A stretch of 64,000 nt of DNA, taken from an uncultured Streptomyces sp. (GTDB lineage Bacteria > Actinomycetota > Actinomycetes > Streptomycetales > Streptomycetaceae). The stretch is taken from positions 62,001 to 126,000 of the forward strand of contig NZ_CANLBS010000013.1 of the NCBI RefSeq assembly GCF_947488945.1. Direction: 5' to 3'. The position numbers and the translations under genes were made by a program. Of the stretch, positions 7,585 through 36,600 are shown piece after piece (the stretch's first letter is position 1; every line of letters begins with the position of its first letter). The notes beneath the pieces are model-generated. The model worked only from the letters and a program-made list of their open reading frames with translations, was not told where the DNA came from and ran no database searches.

Positions 7585-8498
7585 GTCGTCGTCACTCCGG
7601 CTTCGGTGGAACGGTCGGCACCGTGGTCGCGGCCGAGGAGGGCGAGGAAGGCGTCCTCCAGGGAGCCGGCGCTCACTTCGAGGTTGCTGAAGGCGGCGCC
7701 GGAGGCGACCAGGTCGCGCACGAGCCGGTCGGAGTCCTGGGAGATCAGATGGACCCGGTCGCCCTCGCGTTCCACACCGACCAGTCCGGGCAGCGCAGGA
7801 ACCTCCGCCATCCGTACGCTGACCCGGCGCAGACCGCTGACCCGTCGCAGGGACTGGACGCTGTCGTCGGCGACGCAGCGCCCCTTGTCGACGATCACCA
7901 CCCGCTGGGCGAGGGCCTCCACCTCGTCGAGGTAGTGGCTGGTGAGGACGACGGCGCCGCCGCCCTCGTGGAAGGTGCGGACGCCGTCCCACAGGGTGCG
8001 GCGGGCCTCCACGTCCAGTCCGGTGGTCGGCTCGTCGAGGAAGACCAGGTCGGGTTTGCCGACGAAGGCGAGGGCGATGGCGAGCCGGCGCTTCTGACCG
8101 CCGGAGAGCGCGCCGACCTGCCGGCCGGCGAAGGGGGTGATGCCGAACTGGTCGAGCAGGGCCGCCTTGTCGGCAGGGTCGGCGAAGTGCGAGGCGACGA
8201 AGTCCACGACCTCGGTGGCCTTCAGCGTCTCGGGCAGGCCGGTGTCCTGCGGGGTCATGCCCATCCGGCGGCGGGCCCGGACGTCGCGCGGGTCGTGGCC
8301 GAACAGCTCGATGCGGCCGGACGTCGGCCGCCGCAGGCCGACGAACAGGTTGATCAGGGTGCTCTTGCCCGCCCCGTTGGGTCCGAGGAGGCCGAGGAGC
8401 TGGCCCGGCGGGATGTCGAGGGTCACGCCGTCCACGGCCGTGTTCTCGCCGTAGCGCCGGGACACCCCGATCGCGCGGGCAAGGGGTTCGGTGGTCAT
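7581..8498 (-). CDS. ABC transporter ATP-binding protein (DrrA-like)
   Basis: A 305-residue nucleotide-binding subunit. Walker A is GPNGAGKST at residues 39-47, a signature LSGGQKRR lies near residue 130, and Walker B LVFLDEPTTGLD lies near 150. An H-loop follows as LTSHYLDE. The C-terminal extension of about 90 residues is typical of DrrA-like drug exporter ATPases. The ATG at 8498 has AAGGA six bases upstream, a near-ideal Shine-Dalgarno sequence. It follows the terminal PKS gene on the same strand across a 108-base gap that holds strong hairpins, so it may be expressed partly by read-through and partly on its own. The stop codon overlaps the permease start. Confidence 0.93.
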   Translation of the reverse strand: MTTEPLARAIGVSRRYGENTAVDGVTLDIPPGQLLGLLGPNGAGKSTLINLFVGLRRPTSGRIELFGHDPRDVRARRRMGMTPQDTGLPETLKATEVVDFVASHFADPADKAALLDQFGITPFAGRQVGALSGGQKRRLAIALAFVGKPDLVFLDEPTTGLDVEARRTLWDGVRTFHEGGGAVVLTSHYLDEVEALAQRVVIVDKGRCVADDSVQSLRRVSGLRRVSVRMAEVPALPGLVGVEREGDRVHLISQDSDRLVRDLVASGAAFSNLEVSAGSLEDAFLALLGRDHGADRSTEAGVTTT

Positions 8499-8504
8499 CG
8501 CGTT

Positions 8505-8509
8505 TCCTT
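8505..8509 (-). promoter_or_regulatory. Strong ribosome binding site of the ABC ATPase
   Basis: AAGGA on the minus strand lies 6 bases before the ATG at 8498, the best Shine-Dalgarno match in the window. It supports independent, efficient translation of the exporter. Confidence 0.6.
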
Positions 8510-8548
8510 ATCTGGGGGACGGCGGGGCCGGAGGCCGTGGGTGCGGGA

Positions 8549-8600
8549 GGGGCCGGCCCCGCCCGGTGGGCGGGGCCGGCCCCGCCCGGTGGGCGGGGCC
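8549..8600. terminator. Duplicated palindromic hairpin between PKS and exporter
   Basis: GGGGCCGGCCCCGCCC (8549-8564) and its exact complement at 8568-8583 form a 16-bp stem with a GGT loop. The 23-base unit is then repeated, giving a second overlapping hairpin whose 10-bp stem (GGCCCCGCCC, GGGCGGGGCC) closes on another GGT at 8588-8590. The element lies 6 bases after the stop of the thioesterase-bearing PKS gene and before the ABC ATPase. It can end or attenuate the very long PKS transcript. The two alternative foldings are mutually exclusive over the shared arm. Confidence 0.7.
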
Positions 8601-8606
8601 GGGAGG

Positions 8607-27644
<19,038 letters not shown>

Positions 27645-27647
27645 GCC

Positions 27648-30600
27648 CTAGGCCCCCAGCTCTTTGTCGATGAAGTCGAACATCGCGTCGTCGTCGGCCG
27701 TGTCGAGGCCGCTCGCCGCGGCCAGCAGTCCGGTGTCTCCCCCGGCCCCGGTGTCGTACCGGGCGAGCAGGGCGTTGAGCCGGGAAACAACGCGTGCTCG
27801 TGTCTCGTCGCCGGGTCCGGTGCGCGCGAGTACGGAGTCGAGCCGGTCGAGGTCGGTCAGCAGGTCCTGCGTGCCGCTCGCCGCGGAGTCGGCGGTGAGG
27901 CGTTCCAGCAGGTGGTCGGCCACCTTCAGTGAGGTGGGGTAGTCGAAGACGAGGGTGGTCGGCAGGCGCAGGCCGGTGGCGGTGGCGAGCCGGTTGCGGA
28001 TCTCGACGGCGGTCAGCGAGCTGAAACCGAGTTCGGTGAAGCCGCGCTCGGGGTCGACGCTGTCCGACGAGGCGTGTCCGAGCACCGAGGCGGCGTGGAA
28101 GCGGACCAGGTCGAGAACGGTCTGGGCCCGTTCCGGGGCGTCGAGGGCGGCGAGCCGTGCGGTGAGGGCCGCCGCGCCCTGCCCGTCGCCGGCCGTCGCC
28201 CGCCGGGTCGTGGCGGGGACCAGGACGCGCAGCAGCGGGGGTACGGGGTCGGTGGCCGCCCGCGCCCGGAGGGCGGGGAGGTCGAGGTGGGTGGCGACGA
28301 GGTGGGCGCGGTCCGTGGCGAGGGCCGCGTCGAAGAGGGCGAGGCCGTCGGTGTCGGAGAGCGCCGTGCCCGCGCTGCCGGCCCTGGCGAGGTCGGCGCC
28401 GGCGAGGTGGGCGGTCATGCCGGTGGCGGTGGCCCAGAGGCCCCAGCCGATGGACCGGGCGGGCAGTCCGCGCGCCCGGCGCCGGGCGGCGAGGGCGTCC
28501 AGAACGGCGTTGGCGGCGGCGTAGTTCGCCTGGCCGGGGGTGCCGAAGGTGGCGGTGCCGGACGAGAAGAGTACGAACAGGGCCGCGTCGCCCACCAGTT
28601 CGTCCAGGTGCAGCGCCGCGTCGGACTTGGGGCGCAGTACGGCCGAGACCCGTTCGGGCGTCAGGGCGTCGAACACCCCGTCGTCGAGGACGCCGGCGGC
28701 GTGCACGACGCCGGTGACGCGCCGGCCGGCCAGCGCGGCGGCGACCGCGTCCCGGTCGGCGGCGTCGCAGGCGACGACGTCGGCGCGGGCGCCGAGTTTC
28801 GCCAGCTCGGCGACGAGGTCGCCGGCTCCCGGTGCGGCGGGGCCGGAGCGGCTGAGGAGGAGCAGTTCGGTGACGCCGTGGGTCTCGGCGAGGTGGCGGG
28901 CGAGCATCCCGCCGAGGACGCCGGTACCGCCGGTGATCAGTACGGTGCCCTCCCTCGCCTCCGGCGTGGTCCGCGGGTGGTCGGGCCTCCGGGTCCGGAC
29001 CAGGCGCGGGACGAGCAGTGAGCCGCCGCGCAGCGCCGTCTCCGGTTCGTCGGCGGCGAGGGCGCCGGGGAGGGCGGTGAGGTCGCCGTCGGTGTCGATC
29101 AGCGTGATCCGGCCGGGATGTTCGGAGTGGGCGGACCTGAGCATTCCGCGGGCCGCGGCTCCCGGCAGGTCGAGGACGTCCTCGCCGTCGCGGACGGCGG
29201 CGGCCCCGCAGGTGAGCAGGGCGATCCGGGTGTCGGCGAGACGGTCGTCGGCGAGCAGGGTCCGGACGGCGGCCAGAACCTCGGCGGTCCTGCGGTGGAC
29301 GGCGTCCGCCTCGTCCTCGGGGGCGGCCCCCGCCGAGAGCAGCACGACGTCCGGTACGGGCGTCCCGGCGTCGAGGGCGTCGGTGAACGCGCCGGGGTCG
29401 GCGTGCCAGTGGACGGCCGGCGTCTCGTCGGCGAGGTGGTCGGCGGCGCCGAGGAGGTCACCGCCGACGACGGCCCAGGACACGGGCTCGGGCCCCGCCG
29501 GGGCGGGCACCCAGTCGATGCCGTAGAGGGAGTCCCGTACGTCCCGGCCGACGGTGAGCTGATCCGCGGCGAGGGGGCGCAGCGCCAGCGACGCGACCTG
29601 GGCGACCGGGGCTCCGCCGGCGTCGGCGGCGTCGATGCGGACCGCTTCGCCGTCCGTGCCGTCGGCGCCGGTCCTGGTCAGCCGGACGCGGAGTTCGGTC
29701 GCCCCGGTCGCGTACGGGGTGACGCCGTGCCAGGAGAAGGGCACCCTCACCTCGTCGGTGCCGGGGAGGAGACCGCCGGCGCCGATGGCGTGCAGCGCGG
29801 CGTCGAGCAGGGCGGGGTGCAGCCCGAAACCGGCGGCGTCCTGGTGGGCGGACGGGTCGAGGGCGACCTCGGCGAAGACCTCGCCGTCGCGCTGCCACAC
29901 GGCGCGCAGGCCCTGGAACGCGGGCCCGTAGGCGTAGCCGTTCTCGGCGGCAGCCCGGTAGAAGCCGGTGACGTCGACGGGGCGGGCGTCGCGCGGCGGC
30001 CAGAGGGCGAGTCCGGGGACCGGTTCGGCGGGGTCGGCGGGGCGTACGGTTCCGGTGGCGTGCCGGGTCCAGGCCGCGTCGTCGCCCTCGGGCCGGGAGT
30101 ACACCGTGACGGGCCGGGTCCGGTCCTCCCCCGCCGAGTCCCCGACGACGACCTGGACGACGACGGCACGCTCGTCGGGCAGGATGAGCGGCGCCTCCAG
30201 GGTCAGTTCGTCCACACAGGGGCAGTCGGCGCCGGCCCCTGCCCGCGAGGCGAGTTCGACCAGTGCGGTCCCCGGCAGCAGCACGGTGCCGAGCAGGGCG
30301 TGGTCGGCGAGCCAGGGGTGGGTGGTGCGGGCGAGCCGGCCGGTGAGCAGGACGCCGTCGGTTCCGGCCACGGACACGGCGGCGCCGAGCAGCGGGTGGT
30401 CGGTCCGTCCGAGGCCGACGGCGGTCACGTCGGCGGGCAGCGCGTGGTTCTCCGGCCAGTAGCGCTCGCGCTGGAAGGGGTAGGTGGGCAGATCGACGGG
30501 GTGCCCGGTGCGGTCGTCCAGCAGGGTGCGCCAGTCGATGTCCACGCCGTGGACATGTGCCTCGGCGAGGGCGGTGAGCCAGCGCGGCCTGCCTCCCTCG

Positions 30601-33600
30601 TCGCGCCGCAGGGAGTGCAGCACGGCGTGCGAGCGGCCCGACGACTCCAGTGTCTCCTGGAGACCGACCGTGAGCACCGGGTGCGGGCTGGTCTCGACGA
30701 AGAGGGTGCGGCCGTCGTCCAGCAGGGCGCGGGTGGCGTCCTCGAAGCGGACCGGGTTGCGGAGGTTGTCGTACCAGTACGTGGCGTCCAGCACGGTCGC
30801 CGCGTCGAGACGCCCGCCGGTCACCGAGGAATAGAACGGGACCACCGGCGCGGTCGGCCGTACCGGGGCGAGGTCGGCGAGCAACTGCTCCCGCAGGCCC
30901 TCGACGTGCGCCGAGTGCGAGGCGTAGTCCACCGGGACCCGACGGGCACGTATCCCGTTCTCCGCGCAGTGCGCCACGATATCGGCGATGGCGTCCGCGT
31001 CACCCGACACCACCGTCGAGCCAGGTCCGTTGACCGCCGCGACCGACAACCCCGGCCACCGCAGCACCAGTGCACGCGCCTCGGACGCGGGGACGGCCAG
31101 CGACGCCATCCCACCCCGGCCCGCCAGCTCACGCGCGATCAGCCCCGACCGCAGCGCCACCACCCGCGCACCGTCCACCAACGACAACGCACCGGCCACC
31201 ACCGCAGCCGCGATCTCACCCTGCGAGTGACCCACCACCGCCGCCGGGACCACACCCACCGAACGCCACAGCTCCGCCAGCGACACCATCACCGCCCACA
31301 GAACCGGCTGCACCACCTCCACCCGCTCCAGCTCAACACCGTCACCACGCACCACATCCAGCAACGCGAAGTCGGTGAACGGGGCCAACGCCGCCGCGCA
31401 CTCCGCCATCCGCGCCGCGAACACCGGCTCGGCGTCCAGAAGTCCGGCGGCCATCCCCGCCCACTGCGACCCCTGGCCCGGGAACACGAACACCGCGCCA
31501 CCACGACCCGCACCACCGGAACGGGTCACCAGACCGGGGGCGTCGCGGCCTTCCGCCAAGGCCCGCAGTCCCTCGTTGAAGCCGTCGGGGCCGGCGGCGA
31601 GCACCACTGCTCGGTACTCCAGCGCCGCCCGGCCGGTGGACAGCCGCCAGGCGACGTCCGCCGGGTCGGCGGACCCGGTGGCCGGCGCCAGCCGGGCCGC
31701 CAGAGCACGCAGCGCGTCGGCGCTGCCTGCGGACAGCACCCAGGGCAGGACCCGGCCGGGACCGTCGGGCGCGGGCCGGTCCGGCGCGGGGGTGTCGGGT
31801 GTCCGCCGGGGTGCGGGGGCGGCCTCCAGGACGACGTGGGCGTTGGTGCCGCTCACGCCGAAGGACGAGACCGCAGCGCGGCGCGGCCGGTCCATCTCGG
31901 GCCAGGGACGGGACTCGGTCAGCAGCTCGACGGCGCCCTCGGTCCAGTCCACCTGGGACGTGGGCTCGGCGACGTGCAGGGTGCGCGGCAGCACGCCGTG
32001 CCGCATCGCCTCCACCATCTTGATGACACCACCGACCCCTGCGGCGGCCTGGGCGTGGCCGATGTTGGACTTCAACGAGCCGAGCCACAGGGGCTCTTCA
32101 CGGTCCTGCCCGTAGGTGGCGAGCAGCGCCTGCGCCTCGATCGGGTCACCGAGCTTGGTGCCGGTGCCGTGCGCCTCCACCGCGTCGACGTCGGAGGGGG
32201 TCAGTCCAGCCGAGGCCAGCGCCTCCCGGATGACGCGCTGCTGGGCGGGGCCGTTCGGGGCCGTCAGGCCGTTGGACGCGCCGTCCTGGTTGACCGCGCT
32301 CCCCCGCATCACCGCCAACACCTCGTGGCCGCGGGCCAGTGCGTCGGAGAGGCGTTCCACCAGCAGTACGCCGATGCCCTCGGCCCAGCCGGTGCCGTCG
32401 GCGTCCGAGGAGAAGGACCGGCACCGGCCGTCGGAGGCGAGTCCCCGCTGGCGGCTGAAGTCGATGAAGACGGCGGGGGTGGACAGGACGGTGACGCCCC
32501 CCGCGAGCGCGAGGTCGCATTCGCCGTTGCGCAGCGACTGTGCCGCCAGGTGCAGCGCGACCAGCGACGAGGAGCAGGCGGTGTCGACCGTCATGGCCGG
32601 GCCTTCCAGCCCGAAGGTGTAGGAGACGCGCCCGGCCAGGACGCTGCCGGAGGTTCCGGTGCCGAGGTAGCCCTCGACGCCCTCCGGCAGCACGGTCATG
32701 GTGGCGGCGTAGTCGTGGTACATCAGGCCGGCGAAGACTCCGGTGCGGCTGCCGCGCAGCGAGGTCGGGTCCAGGCCGGCGCGTTCGAAGGTCTCCCAGG
32801 CGGCCTCCAGCATCATCCGTTGCTGGGGGTCCATGGCGAGCGCCTCGCGGGGCGAGATCCCGAAGAGCTGCGGGTCAAAACGGTCGGCGTCGTGGACGAA
32901 GCCGCCCTCGACGACGTAGGAGGTGCCGGAGCTGTCGGGGTCGGGGTCGTAGAGGGCTTCGGCGTCCCAGCCCCGGTTGGCGGGGAAGGGGGTGATGGCG
33001 TCGGTGCCCGACATGACGAGTCGCCAGAGGTCGTCGGGGCTGTTGACGTCGCCGGGGTAGCGGCAGCTCATGGCGACGATGGCGATGGGTTCGTCGGTGG
33101 CGGCCCGGCGGGGCGTCGCGGCGGGTGCGGGCGCGGTCCTCTCGCCGGTGAGGCGGGGCAGCAGGTGGGTGACGAGGTCGCGGGGCGAGGGGTGGTCGAA
33201 GACGAGGGTGGCGGGCAGCCGGATGCCGGTCAGCGCGCCGAGCCGGTTGCGCAGTTCGACGGCGGTGAGGGAGTCGAAGCCGAGGTCCTTGAAGGGGCGG
33301 TGGTCCTCGATGGCGCCGGTGTCGCCGTGGCCGAGCACGGCGGCGACCTCGGCGCGTACCAGTTCGGCCAGGGCGTCCGTGCGTTCCGGCTCGCCGAGGG
33401 CGGCGAGCCGGTCGCCCAGGGAGGAGAGCGGTCGTCCGGACGCCGGGGCGGCGCTCGCGAGGGCGCGGGCGGTCCGGGTGACCAGGGCGCGGAGCAGCGG
33501 GGGCGCGGCGGCGGCCGGGTCGCGGTCGAGCAGGGTCCGCATCCCCGGCAGGTCCATGCGCAGGGCGACCAGGTGGGGGGTGTCGCCCGCGCGGGCCGCG

Positions 33601-36600
33601 TCGAAGAGGGCGAGGGCCTCGGGGGTGGCGAGCGCGGCCCCGGACCGGGTGATCCTGGCGCGCTCGTTTTCGTCCAGTCCGGCGGTGATGCCGCTGGCCT
33701 CGGCCCACAGGCCCCAGCCGACGGAGACCGCTCCGGGGCGGCGGTGGGCGACGGCGTCGAGGACGGCGTTGGCCGCCGCGTAGTTGGCCTGGCCGGCGGA
33801 GCCGAAGGTGGCCGCCGCGGAGGAGAACAGGACGAACAGGCCGACGTCGCCGACGAGGGCGTCCAGGTGGAGGGCGGAGACGGCCTTGGCGTCGAGCACC
33901 GTGTCGAGCCGGTCCGCAGTGAGGGCGGTGACCGTGCCGTCGTCGACGACGCCGGCGGCGTGCACCACCCCGGTGAGCGGGCGGTCGGCGGCAATCGCGT
34001 CCAGTACGGCGGCCAGCGCGTCGCGGTCGGAGGTGTCGCAGGCGACGACGTCGGCATGCGCGCCGAGGGCGGCCAGTTCGGTGACCAGTTCGGCGGCGCC
34101 GGGTGCGTCGGGGCCGCGCCGGCCGACCAGCAGCAGGTGGCGGACCCCGTGCCGGGCCGCCATGTGGCGGGCGACGAGGGAGCCGAGGACGCCGGTGCCG
34201 CCGGTGATCAGTACGGTGCCGTCGGCGGGCGGGGCGGGCGGGGCGCCGGGCGGTACGGCACGGGTCAGCCGGGGTGCGTACAGGCGGTCGGCGCGCAGGG
34301 CGAGTTCCGGCTCGTCGGCGGGGAGGGCGACGGCGGGCAGGGGCCGGTCGGTCCCGGGGCCGGTCGCATGGGGGCCGGTCGCGTCGGGGTCCAGGTCGAG
34401 GAGGACGAAGCGGTCGGGGTGTTCGGTCTGCGCGGAGTGCACGAGGCCCCGGACGGCTGCCGCCGCCGGGTCCACGGCGGTGTTCCCGGCGGGCGTGGCG
34501 CCCCGGGTGAGGACGACGAGGCGGGAGTCGGCGAAGCGGTCGTCGGCGAGCCATGCCTGCGTCCAGGCCAGTGCGCGGTGCGCGGCGGCCCGGACGGCCT
34601 CGGCTTCGTCCCGGTGGGTGTCGGCCGGGCCGGCGGACACCTGCACCGCGACGTGTGCGGGCGGCGCGGGGAGTTCGGCGAGCGCGGCGAGGTCGCCGGG
34701 ATCGCGGACGAGGGTCCAGCCGGTGGGTTCGCGGTCCCCGGCGGGCAGCGCGGTCCAGTCGACGCGGAACAGGGTGTCGCGGGGCACCGCGCCGGCGGAG
34801 GGCGCGGCGGGGCGGAGTACGAGGCGTTCGACGGTGGCGACGGGGCGCCCCGCCGGGTCGGCGAGGGTGACGGAGACGGCGTCGGTGCCGGCGCGGGCGA
34901 GCCGCACCCGCAGCGCGGTGGCGTCGGCGGCGTGCAGGGTGACGCCGGACCAGCTGAACGGTAGGCGTACGGGAGCGGGGTGCGCGGCGCCTGTTCCGGT
35001 CCCTGTCGCCTCGGTCGCCTCGGCGGGGAGGAGGCCGCCGAAGGCCGCGGCGTGCAGGGCGGCGTCGAACAGCGCGGGGTGGAGGCCGAAGCCGGTCGCG
35101 GCGGTTCCGGCGGCCGGGGCCGCAGGCAGGGCGACCTCGGCGTACACCTCGCCGTCGGCGCCGAGCCAGGCGGCGGTGAGGCCGCGGAAGGCGGGGCCGT
35201 AGTCGAGTCCGGCGGAGGCGGCGGCGTCGTAGAAGCCGTCGACGGGGACCGGGCGGGCGTGCGGGGGCGGCCAGGTGGCGAGCCGGTCGTCCTCGGGCGC
35301 GTCGCCGGGCGCCGGGCGGAGCACGCCGGTGGCGTGCCGGGTCCAGCCGGCCGCGGGGTCCGGGTCCGCGTCGTCGGGGCCCACGTACACCGCGATGCCG
35401 CGCCGGGGGTCGGGGCCGGCGTCGGGGGCGTCCACCTCGATCTGGACGCGGACGCCGCCGCGGGCGGGCAGGACCAGCGGGGTGTCCAGGGTCAGTTCGT
35501 CCAGCACGGGGCAGCCGGCCTGCTCGCCCGCGTGCAGGGCGAGTTCGACCAGTGCGGTGCCGGGGACCAGGATCTCGCCGCCGACCCGGTGGTCGCCGAG
35601 CCAGGGATGGGTGGTGCGGGAGAGCCGGCCGGTGAGGACCAGGGCGCCGTCGCCGACGACGGAGACGGCTGCGCCGAGCATCGGGTGCCCGGCTCCGCGC
35701 AGCCCGGCCGCGCCGAGGTCGGTCGCGGCGACGGGGGTGGGCCAGTACCGGTCGCGCTGGAAGGCGTAGGTGGGCAGGTCGAGCCGGCGGGGCGACCACG
35801 GTGCGAGGACGGCGGCCCAGTCCAGGTCGAGGCCGGTGACGTGGAGCCGGGCGGCGGCGCGCAGCAGGGTGTCCACCTGGTCGCGTCCGGCGCGCTGCAG
35901 CGGGACGGCGGTCTCCGCCACGAGTGCGGACAGGACGCTGTCGGGGCCGAGTTCGACGTGCCGGGTGACCCCTCGGCCGCGCAGTTCCCCGGCCGCGTCG
36001 GCGAACCGTACGGTGGCGCGGATCTGCTGGACCCAGTGGTCGGGGGTCGCGGGGCCGCTGTCGGCGGCGACCGTCGACACGAAGGGGATGACGGGCGCCC
36101 GGTAGGTGAGACCGGCGGCGACGGCGGCGAAGTCGGCGAGCATCGGTTCCATCAGGTGCGAGTGGAACGCGTGCGAGACGGTCAGCCGCTTGACCTTGCG
36201 GCCCTCGGCGCGCAGCCGGGCCTCCAGGGCGGAGACCGCCGGTTCCTCTCCGGAGACGGTGATCGAGGCGGGTCCGTTGACGGCCGCGAGGTCCACCCCG
36301 TCCGGGAGGTCCACCTCGTCCTCGGCCGCCTCGACCGCCAGCATCGCGCCGCCTGCGGGCAGCGCCTCCATCAGCCGGCCGCGGGCCGCCACCAGGACGC
36401 AGGCGTCCTCCAACGACAGGATGCCCGCCACGTGGGCGGCGGCGAGTTCGCCGACGGAGTGCCCGGCGACGGCGTCGGCGCGTACGCCCCACGACTCGAT
36501 CAGCCGGAAGAGGGCGACCTCCAGGGAGAACAGGGCGGGCTGGGTGTACGCCGTGCGGTCGAGCCCTTCGGCGTCGCCGAAGACGACGTCGCGCAGCGGG

